The notes: generated by a model not told the origin, from the sequence alone. Shown: positions 6,953-14,492, numbered from the stretch's first letter. The stretch: 20,902 nucleotides of DNA from an uncultured Eubacteriales bacterium (GCA_900550615.1 URSX01000021.1:1-20902); one strand, 5' to 3'. Numbers and translations: made by a program.

Positions 6953-8941
6953 TCAGAGTATGTGGAACAGGGCGCTGAGCAGGCAGCAGAGCAGCACGCC
7001 CATGCCCAGCGGCAGCAGCATCCCCACCAGAGTCCACTTCCGGCTGCCCGTTTCCCGCAGGAGGGTCAGGCAGGTGGTACCGCACGGCAGGTGCAAAAGA
7101 CACAGCACCGTAGCGCAGACCGCCGTCTGCCACGACCAGCCGTGGAGCGTCAGGATCTGGCCCAAGCGATCGGTTTCCAGGGCGGCCATGGTGGAGGTGG
7201 AGAGATAGCCCATGGCCAGGATGGGCAGCATGATCTCGTTGGCGGGAAAGGCCAGGAGGAACGCCAGCAAAATCATACCGTCCAGCCCCATGACCCGGCC
7301 CAGGGGCTGCAAAAAACCGGCCAGGACTGTCAGAAGCGGCTGCCCGGAAACCGTGAGATTGGCCAGCACCCAGATGACTGCGCCCGCCGGCATCGCCACG
7401 GTCACAGCCCGCCCCAGCACGAACAGCGTCCGATCCAGCAGGGAGCGCACCAGCACCTTTCCGATCTGCGGCAGGCGATAGGGGGGCAGCTCCAGAGAAA
7501 AGGAGGAGACCTGACCCCGCAGCAGCGTGAGGGACAGGAGCTTGGAGCACAGCATCGTCATGCCCACGGCAAAGAGAATGACGCCCAGAAATATCGCCGC
7601 TGCCAGCAGCCGCCGCCCGGGGCCGGCGGTATTTCCCAGGAAAAACAGGGAGATGAACACCGCCAGGGTGGGGAACCGCCCGTTGCAGGGCACCAGAGAA
7701 TTGGTCAGCTGGGCTGTGAGCCGCTCCCGGGGGGAGTCAATGATGCGGCAGCCGGTGACACCGCAGGCGTTGCAGCCGAAGCCCATACACATGGTCAGAC
7801 TCTGCCGTCCGTGGCCGCCGCAGCGGCACATGAGCCCGTCTAAGTTGAAGGCCACCCGGGGCAGGTAGCCCGCGTCCTCCAGCAGGGTGAACAGCGGGAA
7901 AAAGATGGCCATGGGCGGCAGCATCACCGCCACCACCCAGGCGGTGGTGCGGTACAGCCCGTCGGCTACCAGCCCCTGCAGCCAATCCGGAGCACCCAAA
8001 GAGGCCAGGCCATGCCGGATGGGCTCCAGCAGGGAAAAGAGCGCCGACTGCAAAAGCTCCGAGGGGGCGTTGGCGCCCCAAATAGTGAGGTAAAACACCC
8101 CGCCCAGCAAAAGCAGCATGGCAGGGATGCCCACCAGCCGCCCCGTCAGCAGCCGGTCCAGCAGCCGATCCCGGCGGTGGGGCGGCTTCCTGCGGCGCAG
8201 GCAGACCGCGCCGATCTTTTCTGCCTGACGCACCCGGGCGGCGGTGACTGTGTCCCGGAGGGCACGGCCTGTGAGAGCGCCCAGGGAGGCAAGGGCCTGC
8301 TTTAGCGCCGCCTGCTCCCGGGGCTGTGGCGGCAGCTCCCCGCACAGCAGCTCCAGCCCTCTGTGCCGGGGACAGGACGGCAGAAGGGACAGGGCATATT
8401 CGATGGGGGCGGGGTAGCGGATGCACCAGTCATCGGCCTTTTCCGGCCGGGCGGCCTCCGCGGCGGCGGCATCTATCAGCTCCGTGAGTCCCCGCCTGCT
8501 GCGGGCGGCGGCCCCTACCACCGGGCAGGCAAGCAGCCGGGACAGGGCGGACAGGTCGATCTCCACACCCTCCTTTTCCGCCTCGTCCAGCAGATTCACG
8601 CACACCACCAGGCGGCAGGTGATCTGCCGGATCTGCAGCACCAGGTTCAGGTTCCGCTGCAGGCAGGTGGCATCCACCACCGCCAATGTCACATGCGCCC
8701 GGCCGGAGAGGAGGTAGTCCCGGGTCACCTCTTCCTCCGGAGAATCGGCGCTGAGGGAATAGGTGCCGGGCAGATCCACCAGGTGCACCAGCATGTCTCC
8801 CCGGCGGAAGCTGCCCTCTGCCGAGGCCACCGTCTTCCCCGGCCAGTTCCCCGTGTGCTGGTGCATGCCCGTCAGGGCGTTGAAAACCGTGGACTTGCCC
8901 ACGTTGGGATTGCCCGCCAGGGCCACCGTGAACTCTCTCAT
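6953..8941 (-). CDS. feoB: Ferrous iron transport protein B
   Basis: Imports Fe2+ across the cytoplasmic membrane under low-oxygen conditions. The 662-residue protein has an N-terminal GTPase domain with G1 GNPNVGKS (10-17), G3 DLPG (56-59) and G4 NLLD (116-119). A helical linker follows, then a polytopic Gate-type membrane region. The membrane part is of the clostridial kind: a cysteine-rich loop (C372, C374, C385, C390, C393, C398) reading MGFGCNACGVTGCRIIDSP, then LVPCNGRFPTL. The frame is open to 8974, but the ATG at 8941 has AGGAGG 7 nt upstream and starts the conserved MREFTVALAGNPN. No feoA-like gene is adjacent and no Fur box was recognised. A TACAAT (8973-8978, minus) is a possible -10 without a good -35. 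Confidence 0.93.
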   Translation of the reverse strand: MREFTVALAGNPNVGKSTVFNALTGMHQHTGNWPGKTVASAEGSFRRGDMLVHLVDLPGTYSLSADSPEEEVTRDYLLSGRAHVTLAVVDATCLQRNLNLVLQIRQITCRLVVCVNLLDEAEKEGVEIDLSALSRLLACPVVGAAARSRRGLTELIDAAAAEAARPEKADDWCIRYPAPIEYALSLLPSCPRHRGLELLCGELPPQPREQAALKQALASLGALTGRALRDTVTAARVRQAEKIGAVCLRRRKPPHRRDRLLDRLLTGRLVGIPAMLLLLGGVFYLTIWGANAPSELLQSALFSLLEPIRHGLASLGAPDWLQGLVADGLYRTTAWVVAVMLPPMAIFFPLFTLLEDAGYLPRVAFNLDGLMCRCGGHGRQSLTMCMGFGCNACGVTGCRIIDSPRERLTAQLTNSLVPCNGRFPTLAVFISLFFLGNTAGPGRRLLAAAIFLGVILFAVGMTMLCSKLLSLTLLRGQVSSFSLELPPYRLPQIGKVLVRSLLDRTLFVLGRAVTVAMPAGAVIWVLANLTVSGQPLLTVLAGFLQPLGRVMGLDGMILLAFLLAFPANEIMLPILAMGYLSTSTMAALETDRLGQILTLHGWSWQTAVCATVLCLLHLPCGTTCLTLLRETGSRKWTLVGMLLPLGMGVLLCCLLSALFHIL

Positions 8942-9023
8942 ACCGCTTCCTCCTTGTCGCAGATGTTTCCCCATTGTATGCCGCGCTGGGGCCGCCGGTG
9001 CCGTCTAAATCCACCGGACGGCG

Positions 9024-9031
9024 CATATAAT
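9024..9031 (+). promoter_or_regulatory. Candidate -10 element of the SleL-like gene
   Basis: CATATAAT contains a perfect sigma-A TATAAT (9026-9031) and also resembles the sigma-E -10 consensus. No good -35 for either is visible (GTCTAAA at 9003-9009 is a poor sigma-E match). The location, about 38 bp before the start codon, fits. Confidence 0.35.
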
Positions 9032-9068
9032 ACCGGTGTGCTGCGTGGCAGCAGGGAGGAGGAAAAGA

Positions 9069-10361
9069 ATGAGGATCCATGTGGTGAAAAAGGGGGAGAC
9101 GCTTTTCTCCATTGCAAAGCAGTACGGCGTGTCCGCCCGGCTGCTGCAAAAGCAGAATGAGGTGCCGCCGGACGGAGCCCTGGTGCCGGGGCAGACTCTG
9201 GTGGTGCTGCTGCCGGAAACGATTCACACCGTGCGGCCGGGGGACACGGTATACTCCATCGCAAGGGCCCACGGCATCCCGGTCCGGGAGCTGTATCAGA
9301 ACAATATTTTCCTGCAGGGACAGGGGAACCTGATACCGGGGGAGGAGCTGATCGTCTCCCTGCGGGAGGCGCACCGGGAGAGCAGCCTGGGAGTGAACGG
9401 CTACGCCTATCCCTACATAAACGGCGATCTGCTGCGCCAGGTGCTGCCCTATATGACCTATGTGACCCCCTTTACCTATGGCATCGGCCCGGGCGGCGGT
9501 CTGGCTCCTCTGAGCGACCAGGGGATCCTGGCGGCGGGCCAGTACGGTGTGCAGCCGTGGATGCACCTGTCCACCCTGACGGAGGAGGGGAATTTCTCCT
9601 CCAGCCGGGGGGAGATGCTGCTGCAAAGCCGGGAGCGGCAGGAGGCGCTGCTGGGGGAGATCACGCAGATTCTGGGAGAAAAGGGGTACGGCGGCGTGGA
9701 TGTGGACTTTGAGTACCTGCGCCCGGAGTTGGGGGCGGCCTTCGGGGCCTTTGTGACGATGCTGCGCACGGCGCTGAACCCACTGGGCTACTCGGTGCTG
9801 GTGGCTCTGGCGCCGAAGACCTTTGCCGGCCAGCGGGGCCTGCTGTACGAAGCCCACGACTACGCCGCCCTGGGCAATGCCGCCAACGGCGCCCTGCTGA
9901 TGACCTATGAGTGGGGCTACACCGCCGGGCCACCCATGGCCGTGGCACCTCTGGACAAGGTGCGCCAGGTGCTGGACTATGCCCTGACGGAGATCCCGGC
10001 GAAAAAGCTGTTTCTGGGCGTGCCGGTATACGGCTACGACTGGCCGCTGCCCTTCCGGGAGGGGGCGACCCGGGCCCAGTCCCTGTCGCCCCAGGAGGCT
10101 CTGGCCCTGGCCCGGAGGTGCGGCGCGGAGATCCGGTATGACGAAACGGCCCAGGCCCCTTGGTTCCGCTACACCGCCCGGGACGGCCGGGAGCATGAGG
10201 TGTGGTTTGAGGACGCCCGGAGCAGCTATGCCAAGTTCCGCCTGGCGGCGGAAAAGGGACTGCAGGGGGTGGGGCTGTGGAACCTGATGCGCCCCGCGCC
10301 CCAGACCTATCTGGTTCTGCACGGGGGCTTTTCCATCGAGGAGGTGGGCAGAAAGCGGTAA
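9069..10361 (+). CDS. SleL/YaaH-like spore cortex hydrolase: two LysM domains plus GH18
   Basis: Probable N-acetylglucosaminidase of the SleL (YaaH) type, which cuts spore cortex peptidoglycan during germination. The 430-residue protein has two LysM peptidoglycan-binding repeats (about 2-47, HVVKKGETLFSIAKQYGV; about 53-97, HTVRPGDTVYSIARAHGI). A glycoside hydrolase family 18 barrel follows. Its catalytic strand reads GGVDVDFEYL, with the D-x-D-x-E core at D211, D213 and E215, the last being the expected acid. No signal peptide is seen, which is usual for SleL proteins deposited from the mother cell. The frame opens at 9036, but the ATG at 9069 has GGAGGAGG 6 nt upstream and begins exactly at the first LysM. 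It is followed by a strong bidirectional terminator. Confidence 0.92.
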   Translation: MRIHVVKKGETLFSIAKQYGVSARLLQKQNEVPPDGALVPGQTLVVLLPETIHTVRPGDTVYSIARAHGIPVRELYQNNIFLQGQGNLIPGEELIVSLREAHRESSLGVNGYAYPYINGDLLRQVLPYMTYVTPFTYGIGPGGGLAPLSDQGILAAGQYGVQPWMHLSTLTEEGNFSSSRGEMLLQSRERQEALLGEITQILGEKGYGGVDVDFEYLRPELGAAFGAFVTMLRTALNPLGYSVLVALAPKTFAGQRGLLYEAHDYAALGNAANGALLMTYEWGYTAGPPMAVAPLDKVRQVLDYALTEIPAKKLFLGVPVYGYDWPLPFREGATRAQSLSPQEALALARRCGAEIRYDETAQAPWFRYTARDGREHEVWFEDARSSYAKFRLAAEKGLQGVGLWNLMRPAPQTYLVLHGGFSIEEVGRKR

Positions 10362-10389
10362 CATTCCCCCGGGTTCTGTATGTGCCTGC

Positions 10390-10425
10390 AAAAAAACAGC
10401 GGAGGGCTTCCCTCCGCTGTTTTTT
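10390..10425. terminator. Bidirectional terminator between sleL-like gene and the 10429 gene
   Basis: An 11-bp perfect stem (10396-10406 with 10410-10420, loop CTT) is flanked by a run of A on the left and six T on the right. It can end transcription from both sides and lies between the two convergent stop codons. Confidence 0.93.
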
Positions 10426-10428
10426 GCA

Positions 10429-10842
10429 TCAATCGTCCATCTCCACGGTCACATGGTCGGTGCCGTGGCGCTGGAACTCGCCCAGATACTCGTTCATCCG
10501 CTCCATCACCTCGTCGTAATTTTCCTCGGTGATAGGTGGGTCGTCCAGATCCCGCAGCGCCAGCTCCTGGGCCAGGATCTCAAAAAACACATTGTCCTCA
10601 TAGGCCATGATGGCCTCGTGGATGCCGCCCTCGGCAAAGGCCCGGGAGGGGATCAACTCCCCCTCATACAGCTCTGTCAGCTTCTCCATGCCCCGGCCCA
10701 GGCAGTGAGAAAACACCAGGCTCTCCACCTGGTCGTAATCCCGTATGCGGTCGTCCCCCCGGGTGGAGTTGAGCACCCAGTTGCCGATATACACCAGATC
10801 CAGCAGCCGCCGAAACTGTTTTTGCGTCAGTTTAAGCTCCAT
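10429..10842 (-). CDS. Hypothetical acidic protein (unknown function)
   Basis: A 137-residue soluble protein that I do not recognise. It starts with a basic stretch (MELKLTQKQFRRLLDLVYIGNWVLNS would be helical), then has a long acidic region rich in Glu/Asp, for example TEENYDEVMERMNEYLGEF. There is no signal peptide, membrane helix or cysteine motif (one Cys, C47). The frame is open to 10965, but the ATG at 10842 has AGGAGG 8 nt upstream. An extended -10 promoter lies just before it and a shared terminator after it, so it is a single-gene transcription unit. Good ribosome site, promoter and terminator make it very likely a real gene. Confidence 0.85.
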   Translation of the reverse strand: MELKLTQKQFRRLLDLVYIGNWVLNSTRGDDRIRDYDQVESLVFSHCLGRGMEKLTELYEGELIPSRAFAEGGIHEAIMAYEDNVFFEILAQELALRDLDDPPITEENYDEVMERMNEYLGEFQRHGTDHVTVEMDD

Positions 10843-10882
10843 TGCAGACACCTCCTTGCCGTTTGCTTCCCTATTGCGTTTC

Positions 10883-10911
10883 AGTATAGCAGATGAAAAG
10901 AGAAAATGCCA
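10883..10911 (-). promoter_or_regulatory. Promoter of the 10429-10842 gene (extended -10)
   Basis: On the minus strand TGC-TATACT (10883-10891) is a good extended -10. At 17 bp the -35 position reads TGGCAT (10906-10911), a poor match, as is common for extended -10 promoters. Confidence 0.5.
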
Positions 10912-10944
10912 CTGAAAAAAATGGGCAGCTGCGCCAAATTTTCC

Positions 10945-10973
10945 TTGAGATACCCGCCGATCCATAGTATAAT
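10945..10973 (+). promoter_or_regulatory. Sigma-A promoter of the murI-DUF1934-argS unit
   Basis: TTGAGA (10945-10950), a 17-bp spacer and a perfect TATAAT (10968-10973) lie 35 bp upstream of the murI start codon. GAGGTGA (10996-11002) is the ribosome site. Confidence 0.85.
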
Positions 10974-11008
10974 TGATTGGTTACTATAATCATTCGAGGT
11001 GAATCACT

Positions 11009-11821
11009 ATGGATCAGCGGCCTGTGGGCGTATTCGACTCCGGCGTAGGCGGACTGTCCGCCGTCCGAGAGCTGCGAAAACTCCTGCCCTCTGAAAACAT
11101 TATATACTTCGGCGATACTTCCCGTGTGCCCTACGGGGGCCGCTCCCCGGAAATTCTGCTGAAATATGCCCGGCAGGATGTGCATTTTCTCCGCAGCTTC
11201 GACATCAAGGCCATCTTGGTGGCCTGCGGCACCGTATCCACCACCTGCCTGCCCGTCCTGCGGGGAGAAAACGACCTGCCCATTCTGGGTGTGGTGGAGC
11301 CTGCCTGCCGACGGGCGGTGCAGATGACCAAAAATGGCCGGGTGGGACTCATCGCCACCGCCGCCTCCGTCCGCAGCGGCGCTTATGAAAAGTGCATCGC
11401 AGGGATCGACCCGGCGGTGGAGGTCATCGCCAAGGCCTGCCCGCTGTTCGTCCCCCTGGTGGAAAACGGACGGTATAGGCCCGGAGACGCGGTGATAGAG
11501 ACCGTGGCACGGGAATATCTGGAGCCGCTGGGCCGGACGGGTATAGACACCCTCATCCTGGGATGTACCCACTATCCCCTGCTGATGGATGTCATCGGCG
11601 GCATCATGGGCCCTGCCGTCACACTCATCAACGCCAGCGAGGAGGCCGCCTGGGATCTCAAACGCACCCTCCGGGACGGTGGCCTGCTCTCCGCCGGGCC
11701 AGGCGGGGAGGCCACCCTCTACGCCAGCGACCAGCCCTCGGATTTCCGCACGGTGGCCCAGCAGTTTTTGCAGGAGGAGCTGCGAAAGCCTGTCCTGCCG
11801 GTGGATATTGACCGATACTAA
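11009..11821 (+). CDS. murI: Glutamate racemase
   Basis: Interconverts L- and D-glutamate to supply D-Glu for peptidoglycan. The 270-residue protein has the family start GVFDSGVGGLS (7-17), YFGDTSRVPYG (33-43) and both catalytic cysteines: C73 in VACGTVS and C186 in GCTHYPLL, with H188 beside the latter. The first cysteine motif is normally C-N-T and here reads C-G-T. It is preceded by a near-consensus promoter and the ribosome site GAGGTGA, and followed 10 nt later by the DUF1934 gene in what looks like one operon with argS. Confidence 0.95.
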   Translation: MDQRPVGVFDSGVGGLSAVRELRKLLPSENIIYFGDTSRVPYGGRSPEILLKYARQDVHFLRSFDIKAILVACGTVSTTCLPVLRGENDLPILGVVEPACRRAVQMTKNGRVGLIATAASVRSGAYEKCIAGIDPAVEVIAKACPLFVPLVENGRYRPGDAVIETVAREYLEPLGRTGIDTLILGCTHYPLLMDVIGGIMGPAVTLINASEEAAWDLKRTLRDGGLLSAGPGGEATLYASDQPSDFRTVAQQFLQEELRKPVLPVDIDRY

Positions 11822-11831
11822 GGAGGGCGCT

Positions 11832-12260
11832 ATGGAAGGAAACACACAGATCCGCATCGCCAGCCGCAGCGTGTTCGGCGGCGTGGAGGATGTGATCCGC
11901 ATGGAGGGCTCCGCTACGGTGGAGAAGACTGAATACGGCTGGCACCTGCAATACGAGGCCGTTAATTGTGAGGATGAAAAATCCACCATTCACTCGGATG
12001 TGAAGCTGGAAAACGAGACCGGGCGGGCCATTGTGGTTAACGACGGAGAGGGCTACGGTCTGCTCTTAGACCCCGCTGCCGTCACCGCGTCCCAGATCAG
12101 GACACCCCAGGGGAACCTGACCCTGAACGTGAAGACCAAGGAGGTCACATGGGATCTCTCCGGGCGCAGGGACGGCTCGGTGGTGCTGGAATATATGCTG
12201 CTGGTTGGCATGCAGCCTGTGAGCGCGCTGCGGGTCAGCCTGTTTCTAAAGAAAATTTAA
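11832..12260 (+). CDS. DUF1934 (YwiB-like) beta-barrel protein
   Basis: A 142-residue protein of the DUF1934/YwiB family, predicted calycin-like beta-barrels of unknown function. The sequence alternates short beta-type strands (IRIASRSVFGG, GWHLQYEAV, AIVVNDGEGYG, SVVLEYML, LRVSLFLKKI), which fits. It is commonly found just upstream of argS, as in Bacillus (ywiB-argS), and the same order is seen here. The start ATG at 11832 has AAGGAGG 5 nt upstream, overlapping the murI stop. The upstream open frame is only overlap with murI in another frame. Confidence 0.88.
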   Translation: MEGNTQIRIASRSVFGGVEDVIRMEGSATVEKTEYGWHLQYEAVNCEDEKSTIHSDVKLENETGRAIVVNDGEGYGLLLDPAAVTASQIRTPQGNLTLNVKTKEVTWDLSGRRDGSVVLEYMLLVGMQPVSALRVSLFLKKI

Positions 12261-12273
12261 GGAGTAAATTGCT

Positions 12274-14016
12274 ATGAATATGATCCAAAATGCCAAGGAC
12301 CAAGTGCTGGAGCTGACTCTGTCCGCCTACCGCAAGGCCGCCAGCGCCGGGCTGCTCCCGGCGGACTGCCCTGTGCAGCCCTCGGTGGAGATCCCCAAGG
12401 ACACCGCCAACGGCGACTACACCACTACATTCTGCCTGGCCGCCGCCAAGGCGCTGAGGAAAAATCCCCGGGAGGTGGCCCAGATCCTGCTGGATAATAT
12501 GGACCTGGAGGGCAGCTACTTCACCTCCGCCGCCATGGCCGGCCCGGGCTTTCTGAACTTTACCCTGGGTCAGCGCTGGTTCGGCGAGACCATCTGCGCC
12601 GTGCAGCGGGAGGGGGCCGACTACGGCAAAAACGACATGCTGGCTGGTAAAAAGTACATGGTGGAGTTCGTCTCCGCCAACCCCACCGGCCCCATGCACA
12701 TGGGCAACGCCCGGGGCGGCGTTCTGGGTGACACCCTGGCCTCGGTGCTGCAAAAGTCCGGCGCCGATGTCTGGCGGGAGTTCTATGTCAACGACGCCGG
12801 CAACCAGATCGAAAAATTCGCCAAGAGTCTGGAGGCCCGGTATTTCCAGATCTTCAAGGGCGAGGACGCGGTGGAGTTCCCCGAGGATGGCTACCACGGA
12901 GACGACATCCGGGAGCTGGCGCAGCTCTACGCCGACGCCCGCGGCGACGACCTGCTGCATGCGGACGAAAAGACCCGCCACGACGTTCTGGCGAAGTTCG
13001 GCCTGGAGCACAACATCCCCAGGATGCAGGCCGACCTGGCCCGCTACGGTATTCAGTACGACCAGTGGTTCTTCGAGTCCAGCCTCCACGAGAGCGGCTA
13101 TGTGGCAGACTCCGTGGCGGAGCTGACAAAGCGGGGCTACACCTATGAAAAGGACGGCGCTCTGTGGCTGAAGACCAGCGAAATCCTCGCAGAGCAGCTG
13201 AAAGCCGCCGGGAAGAGCGACGAAGCCATCGAAAAGCTGGGCCTGAAGGACGATGTGCTCCGCCGGGCCAACGGGTTTTATACCTATTTCGCCGCCGACA
13301 TCGCCTACCATCGCAACAAATTCGCCGTCCGGGGCTTTGACAAGGTCATCAACATCTGGGGCGCCGACCACCACGGCCATGTGGCCCGGCTGAAGGGCGC
13401 TATGGACGCTCTGGGGCTGGACGGTACCCATCGGCTGGACATCGTGCTCATGCAGCTGGTGAAGCTGGTGCAGGACGGCGAGATCGTCCGCATGTCCAAG
13501 CGCACCGGCAAGGCCGTGTCCCTCACCGACCTGCTGGACATGGTTCCCGTGGACGCCTGCCGCTACTTTTTCAACGCCAAGCCCGAGACCCAGATGGAGT
13601 TCGACCTGGGCCTGGCCGTCCGGGAGGACAGCGAAAACCCCGTGTACTATGTCCAGTACGCCCATGCCCGGATCTGCACCCTGCTGAAAAACCTGGCCGC
13701 CGACGGCCACACCGTCCCGGCCCCGGAGACTGTGGACTTCTCCCTGCTCACCGACCCCACGGAGCTGGCCCTCATCAAGCAGATCGCAAACTACTGCGAC
13801 ATCGTGCGCCTGGCCGCCCGGGACTATGACCCCAGCTTCATCAACCGCTATCTCACGGACCTGGCCGCCGCCTTCCACAAGTTCTATAACGCCTGCCGCA
13901 TCAAGGGCGAGGCGGAGGACCTGCTGAACGCCCGGCTGCTGCTGGCAGACACCGCCCGCAGCGTTCTGAAAAACGGGATGGAGCTTATCGGCTGCTCTGC
14001 GCCGGAAAAAATGTGA
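12274..14016 (+). CDS. argS: Arginine-tRNA ligase
   Basis: Charges tRNA-Arg in the cytoplasm. The 580-residue protein shows the ArgRS HIGH variant in NPTGPMHMGNARG (HMGN at 142-145) and a KMSKS-like RMSKRTGK (406-413). An N-terminal Add-1 domain (about 1-110) and the C-terminal anticodon-binding DALR helical domain (about 455-580, YVQYAHARICTLLKN onward) are present, giving the usual full length. The ribosome site AGGAG lies 9 nt before the ATG at 12274; a second Met two codons on is an alternative start. It is the last gene of the murI-DUF1934-argS unit and is followed by a 12-bp-stem terminator. Confidence 0.97.
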   Translation: MNMIQNAKDQVLELTLSAYRKAASAGLLPADCPVQPSVEIPKDTANGDYTTTFCLAAAKALRKNPREVAQILLDNMDLEGSYFTSAAMAGPGFLNFTLGQRWFGETICAVQREGADYGKNDMLAGKKYMVEFVSANPTGPMHMGNARGGVLGDTLASVLQKSGADVWREFYVNDAGNQIEKFAKSLEARYFQIFKGEDAVEFPEDGYHGDDIRELAQLYADARGDDLLHADEKTRHDVLAKFGLEHNIPRMQADLARYGIQYDQWFFESSLHESGYVADSVAELTKRGYTYEKDGALWLKTSEILAEQLKAAGKSDEAIEKLGLKDDVLRRANGFYTYFAADIAYHRNKFAVRGFDKVINIWGADHHGHVARLKGAMDALGLDGTHRLDIVLMQLVKLVQDGEIVRMSKRTGKAVSLTDLLDMVPVDACRYFFNAKPETQMEFDLGLAVREDSENPVYYVQYAHARICTLLKNLAADGHTVPAPETVDFSLLTDPTELALIKQIANYCDIVRLAARDYDPSFINRYLTDLAAAFHKFYNACRIKGEAEDLLNARLLLADTARSVLKNGMELIGCSAPEKM

Positions 14017-14031
14017 TCTCACAAGAAAAAG

Positions 14032-14070
14032 GACACACCCACCAGCCATACCGGTGGGTGTGTCTTTTTT
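14032..14070. terminator. Terminator after argS, shared with the RHH gene
   Basis: GACACACCCACC (14032-14043) and GGTGGGTGTGTC (14053-14064) form a perfect 12-bp stem followed by six T. AAAAA to the left lets it work on the minus strand as well. The stop codon of the minus-strand RHH gene lies inside this T-run. Confidence 0.93.
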
Positions 14071-14236
14071 ATCTTTCGTCCATGTGATCCAGGGCGAACA
14101 GGATGCACTGATTGATAAATTCGTTTCTGCTGATGTCAAATGAGGCGGATTTTTGATCCACCGTAGCAAGCAAATCAGTCGAAATACGAATGGAAATAAC
14201 TTCCTTTTCCTGCTTTTTCGGCAAAAAATGCTCCAT
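14069..14236 (-). CDS. Small ribbon-helix-helix (CopG/Arc-like) DNA-binding protein
   Basis: A 55-residue reading frame hidden behind longer spurious frames. It reads as a ribbon-helix-helix protein: beta strand VISIRIS (13-19), helix A from about T20 to S30 (DLLATVDQ), then the SRNEFINQ turn-helix (36-43) and helix B to L49. Such dimers bind short inverted repeats and usually repress their own gene. The ATG at 14236 is preceded by AGGGGTGA about 9 nt upstream. The stop TAA (14069-14071) sits in the argS terminator. A perfect 12-bp inverted repeat and a promoter lie directly upstream, a strong sign of autoregulation. No toxin-like partner is next to it, so an antitoxin role is not supported. 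Confidence 0.8.
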   Translation of the reverse strand: MEHFLPKKQEKEVISIRISTDLLATVDQKSASFDISRNEFINQCILFALDHMDER

Positions 14237-14251
14237 GTTTCGGCTCACCCC

Positions 14252-14280
14252 TTGACTAATTGTATTTAAAAGCGTATAAT
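14252..14280 (+). promoter_or_regulatory. Strong plus-strand sigma-A promoter with no clear gene downstream
   Basis: TTGACT (14252-14257), a 17-bp spacer and a perfect TATAAT (14275-14280). The expected start of transcription, near 14287, falls at the left edge of the 12-bp inverted repeat. The only frame downstream (14332-14442, 36 codons) lacks a ribosome site, so a small RNA or a leader transcript is more likely than a protein. Confidence 0.65.
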
Positions 14281-14301
14281 CCGTATATATTCGATATTCA
14301 A
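14273..14301 (-). promoter_or_regulatory. Promoter of the RHH gene, overlapping the opposed promoter and operator
   Basis: On the minus strand TTGAAT (14296-14301) and TATACG (14273-14278) are separated by 17 bp. The -35 lies in the left arm and loop of the inverted repeat, so a protein bound there would block it. The match is moderate (four of six at each box). Confidence 0.45.
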
Positions 14302-14318
14302 TATCTAATATCGAATAT
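14287..14318. promoter_or_regulatory. 12-bp perfect inverted repeat, likely operator
   Basis: ATATTCGATATT (14287-14298) and AATATCGAATAT (14307-14318) are exact reverse complements with an 8-bp spacer. The surrounding AT-rich block contrasts sharply with the GC-rich genome. It overlaps the RHH promoter -35 and the start site of the opposed promoter, which suggests an operator for the RHH protein; this is inference. Confidence 0.65.
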
Positions 14319-14492
14319 TCTTTTGGTAAAAATGACCTGCGGGGCCTGCATCCGCAGACGTGAGCGCAGAGAAATTTTACCGCTTTTACCGTCTGCGGGC
14401 GGGGAAATGGGCTCGGTCTGCCAGTGCGTACTTTTACCGTAGGGCGGCAGAATTATGCATGCGGCAGCCGGTTTGCCGGTGCTTTCCGAACA
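14319..14492. other. Non-coding structured region between the operator and spmB
   Basis: No convincing gene. It holds TTTTACCG three times (14375-14382, 14384-14391, 14432-14439), an inverted GGTAAAA (14325-14331) and a 9-bp perfect inverted repeat CCGCAGACG (14352-14360) with CGTCTGCGG (14390-14398). CCGCAG (14352-14357) can alternatively pair with CTGCGG (14337-14342). Read on the minus strand, this second hairpin is followed by GTCATTTTT, a plausible terminator for spmAB or an attenuator before the RHH gene. Confidence 0.5.

Noticed and set aside
8973..8980. CATACAAT (minus) as a sigma-E or sigma-A promoter of feoB, and a Fur box
   Set aside because: The -10 looks good, but neither sigma factor has a matching -35 and no Fur-like palindrome was seen nearby.
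8430..10391. 653-codon minus-strand frame opposite the sleL-like gene and feoB start
   Set aside because: It runs antisense through one strong gene and out of frame through another; its tail is only feoB read in a different phase.
14069..14236. Toxin-antitoxin pair including the RHH protein
   Set aside because: No RelE/ParE/MazF-like or other small gene is adjacent on either strand; argS and spmB are the neighbours.
14332..14442. 36-codon plus-strand frame downstream of the 14252 promoter
   Set aside because: No ribosome site before its ATG, odd composition, and it overlaps the palindromic region. Kept only as a remark.
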